Below, piece by piece: positions 1 to 6,230 of a stretch of DNA of 36,228 nucleotides; the stretch's first letter is position 1, and every line of letters begins with the position of its first letter. The notes below the pieces were generated by a model that made no database searches, had not been told where the DNA came from, and saw only the letters and a list, made by a program, of their open reading frames with translations. A program made the translations under genes and the position numbers. The stretch is from an uncultured Blautia sp. GTDB lineage: Bacteria; Bacillota; Clostridia; Lachnospirales; Lachnospiraceae. Where the stretch lies: assembly GCA_946545475.1 (NCBI GenBank), contig CAMNNO010000009.1, forward strand, positions 1 through 36,228. The letters are read 5' to 3'.

Positions 1-11
1 GTAGTTGGGAC

Positions 12-329
12 TTAGCTCGGCTGAGCGGGCCCTTGTCCCCCCTGACATGCCATACCCGATGCCGGCCGTCCGGAGAGGCACAAATCTGATATTACCGATC
101 TCTCTTCCGGACAGGCACAAAGCCTAACATGTCGGTTGCTCTTTCGCCTTGCCTCAAAGCTTTCCCTCTTCCCTGCCGCCGATTTCTTTTTCCGCCACAG
201 GATAATGCACGCCAAGAATATAAGCCCTTCGTAAGCATCCTTCTCCTGTATTCCCTTCATCGCGCACAAATCCAGGAATCTCTACATTTCCTCTGTAGAC
301 AGTTCTCTTTCTTCTTCCATTTTAACCAT
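12..329 (-). pseudogene. Small ORF of unknown function broken by an in-frame TAG
   Basis: A reading frame opens at ATG 329 (MVKMEEERELSTEEM), 13 bases after the stop of the acetyltransferase gene and behind a good ribosome binding site (AAAGGATGG). It hits TAG at 284-282 as codon 16, then stays open to a TAA at 12-14. The residues after the stop (RFLDLCAMKGIQEKDAYEG) continue the same acidic, helical style, so one GAG-to-TAG change in a short gene is the simplest reading. The ORF track lists only the part after the stop, from a TTG at 269. The last 25 or so residues look less protein-like and may lie beyond the true end of the gene. No family is recognised. An active amber-decoding system would be an alternative, but nothing here suggests one. 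Confidence 0.4.
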
Positions 330-342
330 CCTTTCTCTCATC

Positions 343-876
343 CTACAGCTCCATATATTTTTCCAGCAGCACCAACTCCACGCCCGCTATTCCGTTAAAC
401 GTTGTCGGGACTACTTCAACCTCTTTGTAACCCATCTTCTGATACATCGACCTTGCCACAGTATTTCTGGCATTCGTATCCATCCTGAGCTCCGGAAGGC
501 CATGGCTCTTGGCCCAATTCTCATAATACCGGACAAACGCCTTTCCATAACCTCTTCGCCCAAAGCGCGGCGAAATGACAAGGGTATGGAGGACACAAAC
601 TTTCTCTGTCTCATGTTCCCAGGACGCACTGCCGTAGACATCAACCTGGATCTGGTTGATAATAGCGGCTCCTCGTATTTCTCCATCCTCAAGCACAAAC
701 ATATCGCCCCGGCGGATAGAAGCCTCGGCGCTTCTCCGTGTCGGATATACTCCCCTCATCCAGCCTATGGTCAATAATCCGCTCTCTTCCGCAGAATGAA
801 CATCATCGTAAAGCCGTTCTATAGGATCAAGGTCCAACATGGTTGCTTTTCTGATAAGTATTGTTTCTTTAACCAT
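343..876 (-). CDS. GNAT family N-acetyltransferase
   Basis: A 177-residue protein with the single-domain GNAT fold, which transfers an acetyl group from acetyl-CoA to an amine. The acetyl-CoA pyrophosphate loop is seen as VISPRFGRRGYGKAF (R-x-x-G-x-G/A type, about residues 100-115). It is followed by a helix and the C-terminal segment ARSMYQKMGYKEVEVV, the usual 'lonely at the top' GNAT ending. The N-terminus (ILIRKATMLDLDPIERLYDDVH) is a standard first strand and helix. The substrate cannot be told from sequence; the family includes antibiotic, polyamine and protein N-terminal acetylases. The ribosome binding site before ATG 876 is weak (GAGG is 12 bases away). It is probably co-transcribed with the broken ORF downstream. 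Confidence 0.85.
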   Translation of the reverse strand: MVKETILIRKATMLDLDPIERLYDDVHSAEESGLLTIGWMRGVYPTRRSAEASIRRGDMFVLEDGEIRGAAIINQIQVDVYGSASWEHETEKVCVLHTLVISPRFGRRGYGKAFVRYYENWAKSHGLPELRMDTNARNTVARSMYQKMGYKEVEVVPTTFNGIAGVELVLLEKYMEL

Positions 877-1080
877 TATTCCATTTTACCTCAAGCAGCT
901 TTCTTTTAATATTAACACAAATGCCTAAAAACTTAAATAGTTTTCAAGCTGATCAACAGCCTTTTTCATAATTGTCCTGCTGAAAAATCGAGGAGGAGGG
1001 GAAACTTCCCCGCCTACTCGCCCGCGGGACGGCGCTCGACGTAAGCCGAGATACTTCCTTGCGCCGCCCCTGCGATAACA
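877..1080. other. Intergenic stretch, no gene seen
   Basis: An AT-rich upstream region of the acetyltransferase gene (877-960) passes abruptly into a GC-rich block (about 980-1075) with short self-complementary runs such as GGGGAAACTTCCCC. The 60-residue ORF 953-1135 crosses this block and the repeat next to it and has no protein-like features. No promoter could be assigned with confidence. Confidence 0.4.
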
Positions 1081-1082
1081 GT

Positions 1083-1120
1083 AAACAAGGACAAATGCGT
1101 ATACGCGTTTGTCCCTGTTT
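1083..1120 (-). terminator. Palindromic terminator-like element, copy A
   Basis: The arms AAACAAGGACAAA (1083-1095) and TTTGTCCCTGTTT (1108-1120) pair with one mismatch around a GCGTATACGC-like loop. It lies where the terminator of the lost esterase gene would have been. The intact counterpart at 16497-16534 has a perfect 13-bp stem. Confidence 0.55.
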
Positions 1121-1200
1121 CTTACTCTTCTTCATATGTTTTGCTTATCTTAAGCATAGAGCATGGTGATCCCGGCCCTCCGGGCTGGTCTTTGTCCGCA

Positions 1201-1286
1201 TTACTTCCGCAGCCACTCCGTACACATATAAGCCAGTCCCTGGCGCCAGACGCTCCAGGCGTGAGTGCCGAGCGGCCAGAGCGTTG
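1201..1286 (-). pseudogene. C-terminal fragment of an esterase gene
   Basis: Read on the minus strand, this encodes TTLWPLGTHAWSVWRQGLAYMCTEWLRK followed by TAA (1201-1203). It is nearly identical to the C-terminus of the esterase at 16608-17333, including the G-T-H that should hold the catalytic histidine. Everything upstream of this tail is missing. It abuts the end of the P-loop gene so closely that the TAA stop of that gene (1287-1289) falls in the ATAACAACG shared with the esterase copy. It is a relic of a duplicated locus. Confidence 0.85.
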
Positions 1287-2258
1287 TTATTGGCCTGTTT
1301 CTATCAGTTCCGGCATCTGCGCAGCTATCATTTTCAGGTTCCTTTTAGACAGATACGCCTGATTAAGCTTCTCCTTTTTGTAATGATATATCGTATTTTC
1401 GCTTTTTTCAATCAGATAAGCCGTATAGAACCTCTCCCAGCTGAGATACGTTTTACTATCAGCGTATTGGTAAGTATGTTCAAGCACATCCTCGTTTACG
1501 TCCAGTATGCCGGATTTCAAAAGGAGAAATTCAAAGGATTCCGGGGCATACAATACACAATCTGTATTGAAACTGCGTATTTTTCGCATAACTTCCTGTA
1601 TGTCAGCCCCAAAGGCGGCACCGTCAACAATTATCAGGATTTTGCCCACTTCTTTTCCGGCTTCGGACATCCACTTCGCCACCTTTGTTTTTCCTCCGGC
1701 AAAGACACATGGGCAGGAGAAGATTGCCTTAAAGCATTCATATCCGGCGTTTGTATCCTCTGTAATCACGAGATCCGGACGGACGGGCCCTGGTTTCATG
1801 AGATTGTAAAGCTTGTAGAGTTCATTATACACTGGCCGGATATTAACATACTTTTGTGAATCTCTTGCTTCCCGTATTCCATATATTTCATCCACACTGT
1901 ACGATAATTGATGCAGGCTATCTCTGTATATCAAGACAAAATAATTGTCCGAATATTGAACGGCTTCCGCGAATCTTTGTGTTTTTACATACGTATTGTT
2001 CTCATCAATAAAAATGATTTTTTCATGTGCCTGTCGAATGTAATTCTCCCAATCCATGACGTTAAGGGCAACACATTCCTTCTCACACAAAAGCGTAACT
2101 CCGGAGCTGGCCCCGGATCTATTATAGTCTGAGATCAGGCGGACAAGCTCTGTCTTTCCAGAAGCGCTGTTGCCCTGTATCACAGTAATATTCCGTTTCA
2201 CTTCAAACTTGTAGGAAATGTGGTTATCATAAACTTCAATCCGATATTTGCCAATCAT
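1287..2258 (-). CDS. P-loop NTP-binding protein of unknown function, partner of the DUF4869 gene
   Basis: A 323-residue protein. The N-terminus has an ATP-cassette-like strand, then a Walker A motif GNSASGKTEL (about residues 29-38). A hydrophobic strand ending in acidic residues (KIIFIDENNTYV, about 80-91) is a candidate Walker B. A second strand-acid motif, ILIIVDGAAFGADIQEVM (about 208-225), resembles a TOPRIM-type core and is followed by a basic helical C-terminus. The middle region LVITEDTNAGYECFKAIF would supply another acidic strand. An ATPase plus TOPRIM-like arrangement recalls OLD-family nucleases, but the protein is short and I do not assign it there. The gene starts 7 bases after the DUF4869 stop, with an RBS (AGAGGGTGA) inside the end of that gene, so translation is probably coupled. 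The C-terminal residues touch a duplication junction and may not be original. Confidence 0.6.
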   Translation of the reverse strand: MIGKYRIEVYDNHISYKFEVKRNITVIQGNSASGKTELVRLISDYNRSGASSGVTLLCEKECVALNVMDWENYIRQAHEKIIFIDENNTYVKTQRFAEAVQYSDNYFVLIYRDSLHQLSYSVDEIYGIREARDSQKYVNIRPVYNELYKLYNLMKPGPVRPDLVITEDTNAGYECFKAIFSCPCVFAGGKTKVAKWMSEAGKEVGKILIIVDGAAFGADIQEVMRKIRSFNTDCVLYAPESFEFLLLKSGILDVNEDVLEHTYQYADSKTYLSWERFYTAYLIEKSENTIYHYKKEKLNQAYLSKRNLKMIAAQMPELIETGQ

Positions 2259-2265
2259 TGCCGAA

Positions 2266-2721
2266 TCACCCTCTCAACAACTCATTGTCTATAACCTCGT
2301 TGTCTAATTCATTAATGTTATGTACAATTTTGCCGGTATTCAGAACGCGGATACAAAATTCATCATACCCAAAGTCCATCAAATATCCGAGGCGTATCGT
2401 CACATCCTTTTCCTTTCCGATTGCCAAAAGCCACTTAGCGCAATTGTCACCGCAAGCGGACGCATTAAAAATGTGTTCTTGATCCTTTGAAATAAGGATC
2501 AGAGTTTTTACTCCTCCCGACAGCCTTTCGGGAGGAATCGGACCCAATACCGGACTGATGATCAGATATTCTCCGGCAACCTCTGAACGGTCAATATCCA
2601 GTATCATTTTTCTTGATAATTCCTCAGTAAGCCATGTACTTTCATACCGATGGTTAAAAAAAGTGTCCGGGTCAAAGATATAATTATCCTTTTCCATTTC
2701 TCCATAATATATATTTAGCAC
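2266..2721 (-). CDS. DUF4869 domain-containing protein
   Basis: A 151-residue protein that begins MLNIYYGEME and matches my recollection of the DUF4869 family of clostridial hypothetical proteins (family assignment from memory). It is soluble, acidic and has no signal peptide. Typical pieces are YIFDPDTFFNHRYESTWL near the N-terminus, a central strand VLGPIPPERLSGGVKTLILI, and a segment rich in small residues, FNASACGDNCAKWLLAIG, where two cysteines sit close together. The start is GTG 2721, placed 8 bases after GGGAGGA; no earlier start fits. It is the first gene of a two-gene unit with the P-loop protein. A perfect inverted repeat touches its ribosome binding site. No function is known to me. 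Confidence 0.6.
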   Translation of the reverse strand: MLNIYYGEMEKDNYIFDPDTFFNHRYESTWLTEELSRKMILDIDRSEVAGEYLIISPVLGPIPPERLSGGVKTLILISKDQEHIFNASACGDNCAKWLLAIGKEKDVTIRLGYLMDFGYDEFCIRVLNTGKIVHNINELDNEVIDNELLRG

Positions 2722-2734
2722 GTCTAATATCCTC

Positions 2735-2751
2735 CCAGAACATTATTCTGG
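2735..2751. promoter_or_regulatory. Inverted repeat at the ribosome binding site of the DUF4869 gene
   Basis: CCAGAA-CATTA-TTCTGG is a perfect 6-bp inverted repeat with a 5-base spacer. On the minus strand its last arm runs straight into the Shine-Dalgarno (TTCTGGGAGGA). It could be an operator for a repressor or a small RNA hairpin that controls ribosome access. Confidence 0.35.
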
Positions 2752-2783
2752 CTTTAAGAAAAAAGAGCCGTCCATATTTCACA

Positions 2784-3074
2784 TTACAACTTTTTCACAT
2801 ATGCACTTTTCTGGTAAAAGGAAATCCTCTGCCAACAAAGATCCCGGCTTGAGGAAAGCCTGTTGAAAGCAGCCCTGTCCTCTTCGGAAGTCTTAGTGCT
2901 TTCTCTCAGTTCCAGATGCTTCTGGCAAAGATCCGCCAATTCGCCATGGCAGCACACCTCCTTATAACGGCGAGTTATGAAATGAGCCTTCATGATGTCA
3001 GCTTCCGCTTTCTTTGCTATCTCCTGAATTTTACCACAAGGCCGCTTTCCTTTCAATATGTCCCATTTTCTCAT
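2784..3074 (-). pseudogene. Collapsed copy of the AAA-ATPase/DUF1703 gene
   Basis: This 96-residue ORF is not a new small protein. Its parts match separate stretches of the gene at 17352-19016: the 5' untranslated region and start (GAGGTGTGCTGCCATGGC), then LADLCQKHLELRESTKTSEEDRAAFNRLSS, then the DNA for GIFVGRG, then ISFYQKSAYVKKL at the C-terminus. At least three internal deletions removed the P-loop and most of the nuclease domain. The original ATG is now out of frame with the surviving body, so the ORF track reads through the old leader instead. The remaining sequence cannot be a working ATPase. Confidence 0.85.
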
Positions 3075-3075
3075 C
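2946..3075. repeat. Leader of the ATPase gene, duplicated at 19016-19140
   Basis: About 130 bases upstream of the ATPase start (including AAGGAGGTGTGCTGCC) are shared with 19016-19140 with few differences. The similarity ends near TGTCCCATTTTCT here and TGTCCCCTTTTCT there. It marks one edge of the duplicated unit. Confidence 0.8.
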
Positions 3076-3126
3076 TATCCTCTAGGTGATAATGTGCCGT
3101 CCATGCCCCAAATGCCAAACAATCTC

Positions 3127-3154
3127 TTGTTTTTTTGCTCAATTATGCTATAAA
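3127..3154 (+). promoter_or_regulatory. Probable sigma-A promoter of the vapBC module
   Basis: TTGTTT (3127-3132), a 16-base spacer and TATAAA (3149-3154), placed about 40 bases before the antitoxin start. Confidence 0.5.
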
Positions 3155-3164
3155 TATGTACATA
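3155..3164. promoter_or_regulatory. Palindrome at the vapBC transcription start, possible operator
   Basis: TATGTACATA is a perfect 10-base palindrome directly after the -10 box. Antitoxins of this class usually repress their own operon by binding such sites, so this is a reasonable operator candidate. It is short enough to be chance. Confidence 0.3.
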
Positions 3165-3195
3165 CAATCTATACACACAAAAGGAGGCTGATCAC

Positions 3196-3432
3196 ATGGC
3201 AAAGACTCGTGTTTTCCAAAATGGCAACAGCCAGGCACTGCGCATTCCGCAGGAAATGCGGACAGACCGCAAGGAATACAACATCAGCAAGATCGGTGAC
3301 ATTTTCATTGCCTATCCTGCAGACGATCCCTGGGCTCCGGTCCGACAGGTAATCGGTAGTTTTCCAGAGGATTTCATGGCTGACAGAAATCAGCCGGCCA
3401 TAGAGGATCTTCCGGAGCGGGAGGCATTCTGA
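3196..3432 (+). CDS. vapB: VapB-type antitoxin (AbrB/MazE fold)
   Basis: A 78-residue protein. The N-terminal MAKTRVFQNGNSQALRIPQEMR is the swapped-hairpin AbrB-like DNA-binding domain typical of VapB and MazE, which binds its own promoter. The C-terminal part (about residues 45-78: PWAPVRQVIGSFPEDFMADRNQPAIEDLPEREAF) is the flexible toxin-neutralising tail. The GNSQALRIP box is close to the family consensus. The start is ATG 3196 with AAGGAGG 9 bases upstream. The stop overlaps the vapC start (TGATG), as is usual for co-translated TA pairs. Because the toxin is truncated, this antitoxin may now be an orphan. Confidence 0.85.
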   Translation: MAKTRVFQNGNSQALRIPQEMRTDRKEYNISKIGDIFIAYPADDPWAPVRQVIGSFPEDFMADRNQPAIEDLPEREAF

Positions 3433-3656
3433 TGTATTTGCTGGACACAAACATCTGTATCTGCTTCATGAAAAACACCTATCCGCAGCTTACACAGCGG
3501 CTCCTTTCCCACAGTCCTTCCGAACTTCTGATTTCTTCACTCACTGTTTTAGAATTAGAATACGGTGCAAAAAAAGCAACCGGGGCAGTAAAACAAGGCA
3601 AAAAATGGCCATATTCCTCTTTGATCAATCAGCGGGCGGGCGCTTTGCATACCTGA
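3432..3656 (+). pseudogene. vapC: Truncated VapC-type PIN-domain toxin
   Basis: The first 50 or so residues are a clear VapC: MYLLDTNICICFMKN carries the first catalytic aspartate (D5) and SSLTVLELEYGAKKA the conserved glutamate. PIN toxins of this type are about 130 residues; here the match ends after ELEYGAKK. The rest (TGAVKQGKKWPYSSLINQRAGALHT) is unrelated and runs into a terminator hairpin. The C-terminal acidic residues needed for the metal site of the ribonuclease are absent, so the product should be inactive. The 3' half was probably lost by deletion that brought in foreign sequence. Confidence 0.75.
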
Positions 3657-3675
3657 TGCCAAGCGCCCGCCTTTT
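3635..3675 (+). terminator. Rho-independent terminator after vapC
   Basis: GGCGGGCGCTT (3635-3645) pairs perfectly with AAGCGCCCGCC (3661-3671) and is followed by TTTTATTA. The left arm lies inside the tail of the truncated vapC frame. Confidence 0.8.
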
Positions 3676-3801
3676 ATTATGGCAGGGCTGAGCAAAAGAA
3701 GAAGTCGCCCTTGGCGACGCGCGGCCCGCCGGGGTAGAGGTCGGGGCGCCTCCCTCTATCCTATTGGGGATCAGATGCCCTCCTTTATCTTATCTATATT
3801 C

Positions 3802-3830
3802 TTGAATTTCCCGGTCTTTTGGAATATAAT
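3802..3830 (+). promoter_or_regulatory. Sigma-A promoter of the two-component operon
   Basis: TTGAAT, a 17-base spacer, then the perfect -10 box TATAAT (3825-3830). The leader to the GTG start is only about 35 bases. Confidence 0.7.
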
Positions 3831-3871
3831 CATGGAAGGAAGGATCACAGGGCAAAAAAGGAGGGATCAGT

Positions 3872-4600
3872 GTGTTCCATGTGGCAATCGTAGAGGATAA
3901 TGAAAAAGACGCAGATGTTTTGATTTCTTGTCTGCAGAAATACAGCCATGAGAACAGTGTAGAAATCGAATATACCCATTTCCAGAACGGCCTCCTGTTT
4001 TTGCAGCAATATCACGGCGAGTATGACATTGTATTCATGGACATCGACATGCCTGTGATCAGCGGTATGAACACAGCGCGCAGCCTGCGGGAAATCGACC
4101 CTTATGTTCTGCTGATTTTTGTCACGGCACTGGCCCGTTTCGCGCTGAACGGCTACGAGGTGGGGGCTTTTGATTTTATCGTCAAGCCTGTCCAGTACAA
4201 CTTTTTCACAGCCAAAATGCGTCGCGCGGAAAAAAAGCTGTCATCCGAAAAACGGACGAAGCTGCTCATCAAAACCGGCGAGAAAACCGTAAGCGTCTAT
4301 GAGGATGAGATCCTTTATGTGGACATCTACAACCATGTACTCTCCATTCATACCGAAAACGATATCCTCTCCACGCGGGGCACCATCAAGGATGTGATGA
4401 AGACACTGAACAATGCCGGCTTTGCCCTGTGCAACAAATCCTGTGTGGTCAACTTAAGGTTTGTCCAAATGGTCGACGGCGACGACGTGGTGCTGACGAA
4501 CGGTGAGCGGCAGCAGATCAGCCGCCCCCGGAAAACGGCATTCATGCAGCAGATTGCAGATTACTACGGCAACAAAAAGATTAATCTGGGGAGATTCTGA
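3872..4600 (+). CDS. LytTR-family response regulator (AgrA/ComE type)
   Basis: A 242-residue transcription factor. The receiver domain spans about residues 1-120: acidic pair in VAIVEDN, phosphoacceptor D57 in DIVFMDIDMP, the threonine in FVTALARFA, and the lysine in FIVKPVQY. The LytTR DNA-binding domain covers about 135-238 (KLLIKTGEKTVSVYEDEILYVDIYNHVLSIHT, then CNKSCVVNLRFVQMVDGDDVVLTNGERQQISRPRK), with the usual L/F-x-x-h-x-K/R-S-x-h-V-N core. The start is GTG 3872, as AGGAGGGA lies 5-8 bases before it. The sensor kinase gene follows after 3 bases. Regulators of this class bind pairs of short direct repeats; candidates lie before the GH3 gene. Ligand and regulon are unknown. Confidence 0.92.
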   Translation: MFHVAIVEDNEKDADVLISCLQKYSHENSVEIEYTHFQNGLLFLQQYHGEYDIVFMDIDMPVISGMNTARSLREIDPYVLLIFVTALARFALNGYEVGAFDFIVKPVQYNFFTAKMRRAEKKLSSEKRTKLLIKTGEKTVSVYEDEILYVDIYNHVLSIHTENDILSTRGTIKDVMKTLNNAGFALCNKSCVVNLRFVQMVDGDDVVLTNGERQQISRPRKTAFMQQIADYYGNKKINLGRF

Positions 4601-4603
4601 CTA

Positions 4604-5923
4604 ATGGGGTCATTGCTTTTCGATAAGCTTTTTATACTGAAAATCAGCAATCTGACGCGTTATCTTTCGGGGATGCTCGTATTCAGCTGGAAACTGCCAA
4701 AGCGCAAAAATTACTGGGGCCGGGCATTCGCCTGGGCGCTTTTTTGCTGTGTCGTCGTTGCTGCGGTGCCGGTTTTTTCCGAAAATACCACGCTGTACCT
4801 CTCGTCGGTGTTCCTTATGGAATTCCTGCTGAGCCTGTCCGTGATCCGGCTATGCTGCTTCGACGACTGGAAGGTGGTTCTCTACATCGCCAGCGCGGTC
4901 CTTTCCGCAGAACATATCGCCAGTATGGCCGATTCCCTGATTGCGCTCCTTTTCCCGGAAAAACTGAGTTTTGTAGAGGCACAGGCCATTACGGCTCCAA
5001 TCCTGCTGAACTGGTCGCTGAATCTTGCCGCCTGCTACGCGATTGTTTACCTCCTGATGTTCCGGGAAAAGAAAATAGCCAGCGAACATGGACTGCGTTT
5101 TTCCACGATGGCCATGCTGCTGCTGGTTTCTCTGGGCATCAATCTGTATATGAACATGCTGTACAGCGGCCTGGTCAGCGAAAAACCCCTGTGGGTCTGT
5201 GTTTTTGAATTCAGCGTGAACATCCTCCTGTCCGTGTCGCTGCTGTTCGTACAGGCTGGCCTGCTTCGGCAGAGCCAGACGGAAAAAAAGCTGCAGGCCC
5301 TCTCCGTTCTGTGGGAGCAGGCCCGCGAGCAGTACCGGGTGAGCAAGGAGAACATTGAGGCCATCAACATCAAGTGCCACGATCTCAAACATCAGCTCCT
5401 GGCCGTCAAGGATAAGACCGATGAAAAGGAATACTCCAGCCTGATGAATATGATTGACAGCTACGGCGCGGAAATCGAAACCAACAACGAAGTGCTGGAC
5501 GTGGTGTTCCAGGAAAAAAATTTCCAATGCCGGAAACTGGAGATTCTGTTTACCTGTATCATCGACGGCGCCGCGCTGAACTTCATGGAAACCACGGATC
5601 TGTACGTGCTCTTCGGCAACCTGGTCGACAACTGTATCGAGGCGGTTTCCCGGCTGCCGGAAAACGAGGTCCGGAACATCCAGGTCATGGTGCGCCGGGA
5701 AAAAGGCTTTGTGATCGTCACCACGGAAAATGGCTTCCAGGGCGAATTGAAATGGGCGGGAGGACGCCCCCGCACCTCCAAGCCGGATCAGGAAAACCAT
5801 GGCTTCGGCCTCCTGAGCATCGAAAAAATCGTCAATAAATACGGCGGCCGCTATTCCATAAGCACCGACGACCACATTTTTACCATGAGCATCGTTTTTT
5901 CCGTAAAAGTAGCGGAGCGGTAG
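4604..5923 (+). CDS. GHKL sensor histidine kinase, partner of the LytTR regulator
   Basis: A 439-residue membrane kinase. The N-terminal half (about residues 30-220) has around six hydrophobic segments, for example FAWALFCCVVVAAVPVF and FSVNILLSVSLLFVQAGLL. A coiled region (LQALSVLWEQAREQYRVSKENIEAI) then leads into the dimerisation helix NIKCHDLKHQLLAV, where H259 is the likely phosphorylated histidine. The ATP-binding domain follows, with N-box VLFGNLVDNCIEAV and the glycine-rich HGFGLLSIEKIVNKYGG. The layout is that of AgrC/ComD-like HPK10 kinases that sense peptides, but no peptide gene or transporter was found nearby. It begins 3 bases after the regulator stop, with only a weak RBS, consistent with coupled translation. 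Confidence 0.9.
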   Translation: MGSLLFDKLFILKISNLTRYLSGMLVFSWKLPKRKNYWGRAFAWALFCCVVVAAVPVFSENTTLYLSSVFLMEFLLSLSVIRLCCFDDWKVVLYIASAVLSAEHIASMADSLIALLFPEKLSFVEAQAITAPILLNWSLNLAACYAIVYLLMFREKKIASEHGLRFSTMAMLLLVSLGINLYMNMLYSGLVSEKPLWVCVFEFSVNILLSVSLLFVQAGLLRQSQTEKKLQALSVLWEQAREQYRVSKENIEAINIKCHDLKHQLLAVKDKTDEKEYSSLMNMIDSYGAEIETNNEVLDVVFQEKNFQCRKLEILFTCIIDGAALNFMETTDLYVLFGNLVDNCIEAVSRLPENEVRNIQVMVRREKGFVIVTTENGFQGELKWAGGRPRTSKPDQENHGFGLLSIEKIVNKYGGRYSISTDDHIFTMSIVFSVKVAER

Positions 5924-5948
5924 GCAGAAAAATCGTCAAGCAGCTATT

Positions 5949-6009
5949 TGCCCGTCAAAAAGTCACAGAAGCAGTAGTCAAAAGTGACTTTTTGGCGGGC
6001 AGATTTTTT
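5949..6009 (+). terminator. Strong terminator after the two-component operon
   Basis: TGCCCGTCAAAAAGTCAC (5949-5966) pairs with GTGACTTTTTGGCGGGCA (5984-6001) over 18 bp with one G-T pair, followed by a run of seven T. It separates the regulator operon from the GH3 gene, which therefore needs its own promoter. Confidence 0.9.
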
Positions 6010-6073
6010 TCCGGCACAGGTCTCTGACTTCAATTGTCGATTTTTTGTCCTCTTCTGCCATGGAAGGCCAAAA

Positions 6074-6090
6074 AACGGCAGATAACGGCA
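6074..6090 (+). promoter_or_regulatory. Direct repeat upstream of the GH3 promoter, candidate activator site
   Basis: AACGGCA occurs at 6074-6080 and again at 6084-6090, ten bases apart, that is one helical turn. The second copy ends six bases before the -35 box. This is a plausible place for an activator. The spacing is shorter than the roughly 21-base spacing of classical AgrA sites, so binding by the neighbouring LytTR regulator is only a guess. Confidence 0.35.
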
Positions 6091-6096
6091 TAAGCC

Positions 6097-6125
6097 TTGC
6101 CTGCCCTGTTCCATGCCTTTATAAT
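6097..6125 (+). promoter_or_regulatory. Sigma-A promoter of the GH3 gene
   Basis: TTGCCT (6097-6102), a 17-base spacer and TATAAT (6120-6125). The predicted leader is about 100 bases and ends in CAGGAGGACACAAA before ATG 6231. Confidence 0.6.
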
Positions 6126-6230
6126 GAGCGCGTGACCACAGAGCTCCGCATGATTCAAGTCTCTCTGCGAATTGTTCATGAGGCGGTTCTCTGGAACGGG
6201 TAATACGTTTCAAATTCAGGAGGACACAAA

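Larger units (their letters stand above)
1081..1289. repeat. Segment duplicated at 16495-16697
   Basis: About 209 bases align with 16495-16697 with scattered substitutions and a small indel. The segment covers a palindromic terminator-like element, a short spacer and the last 28 or so codons of an esterase gene. Shared landmarks are the GTTTGTCCCTGTTTC run, CAGAGCATGGTGATCC-like spacer sequence and the coding sequence for GTHAWS..WRQGLAYMCTEWL. Similarity starts near GTAAAC and ends at ATAACAACGCTCTGG. Confidence 0.85.

Noticed and set aside
1284-1859. A 191-residue plus-strand ORF opposite the P-loop gene
   Set aside because: It begins in the duplicated esterase tail and has no protein-like motifs, while the minus strand carries a Walker A motif and a coupled start.
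3679-3900. A 73-residue ORF between vapC and the response regulator
   Set aside because: Its second half crosses the sigma-A promoter and the RBS of the regulator. The first half is a GC-rich non-coding block.
4850-5875. A 341-residue antisense ORF across the sensor kinase
   Set aside because: Shadow ORF rich in His, Gln and Ala, opposite conserved kinase motifs.
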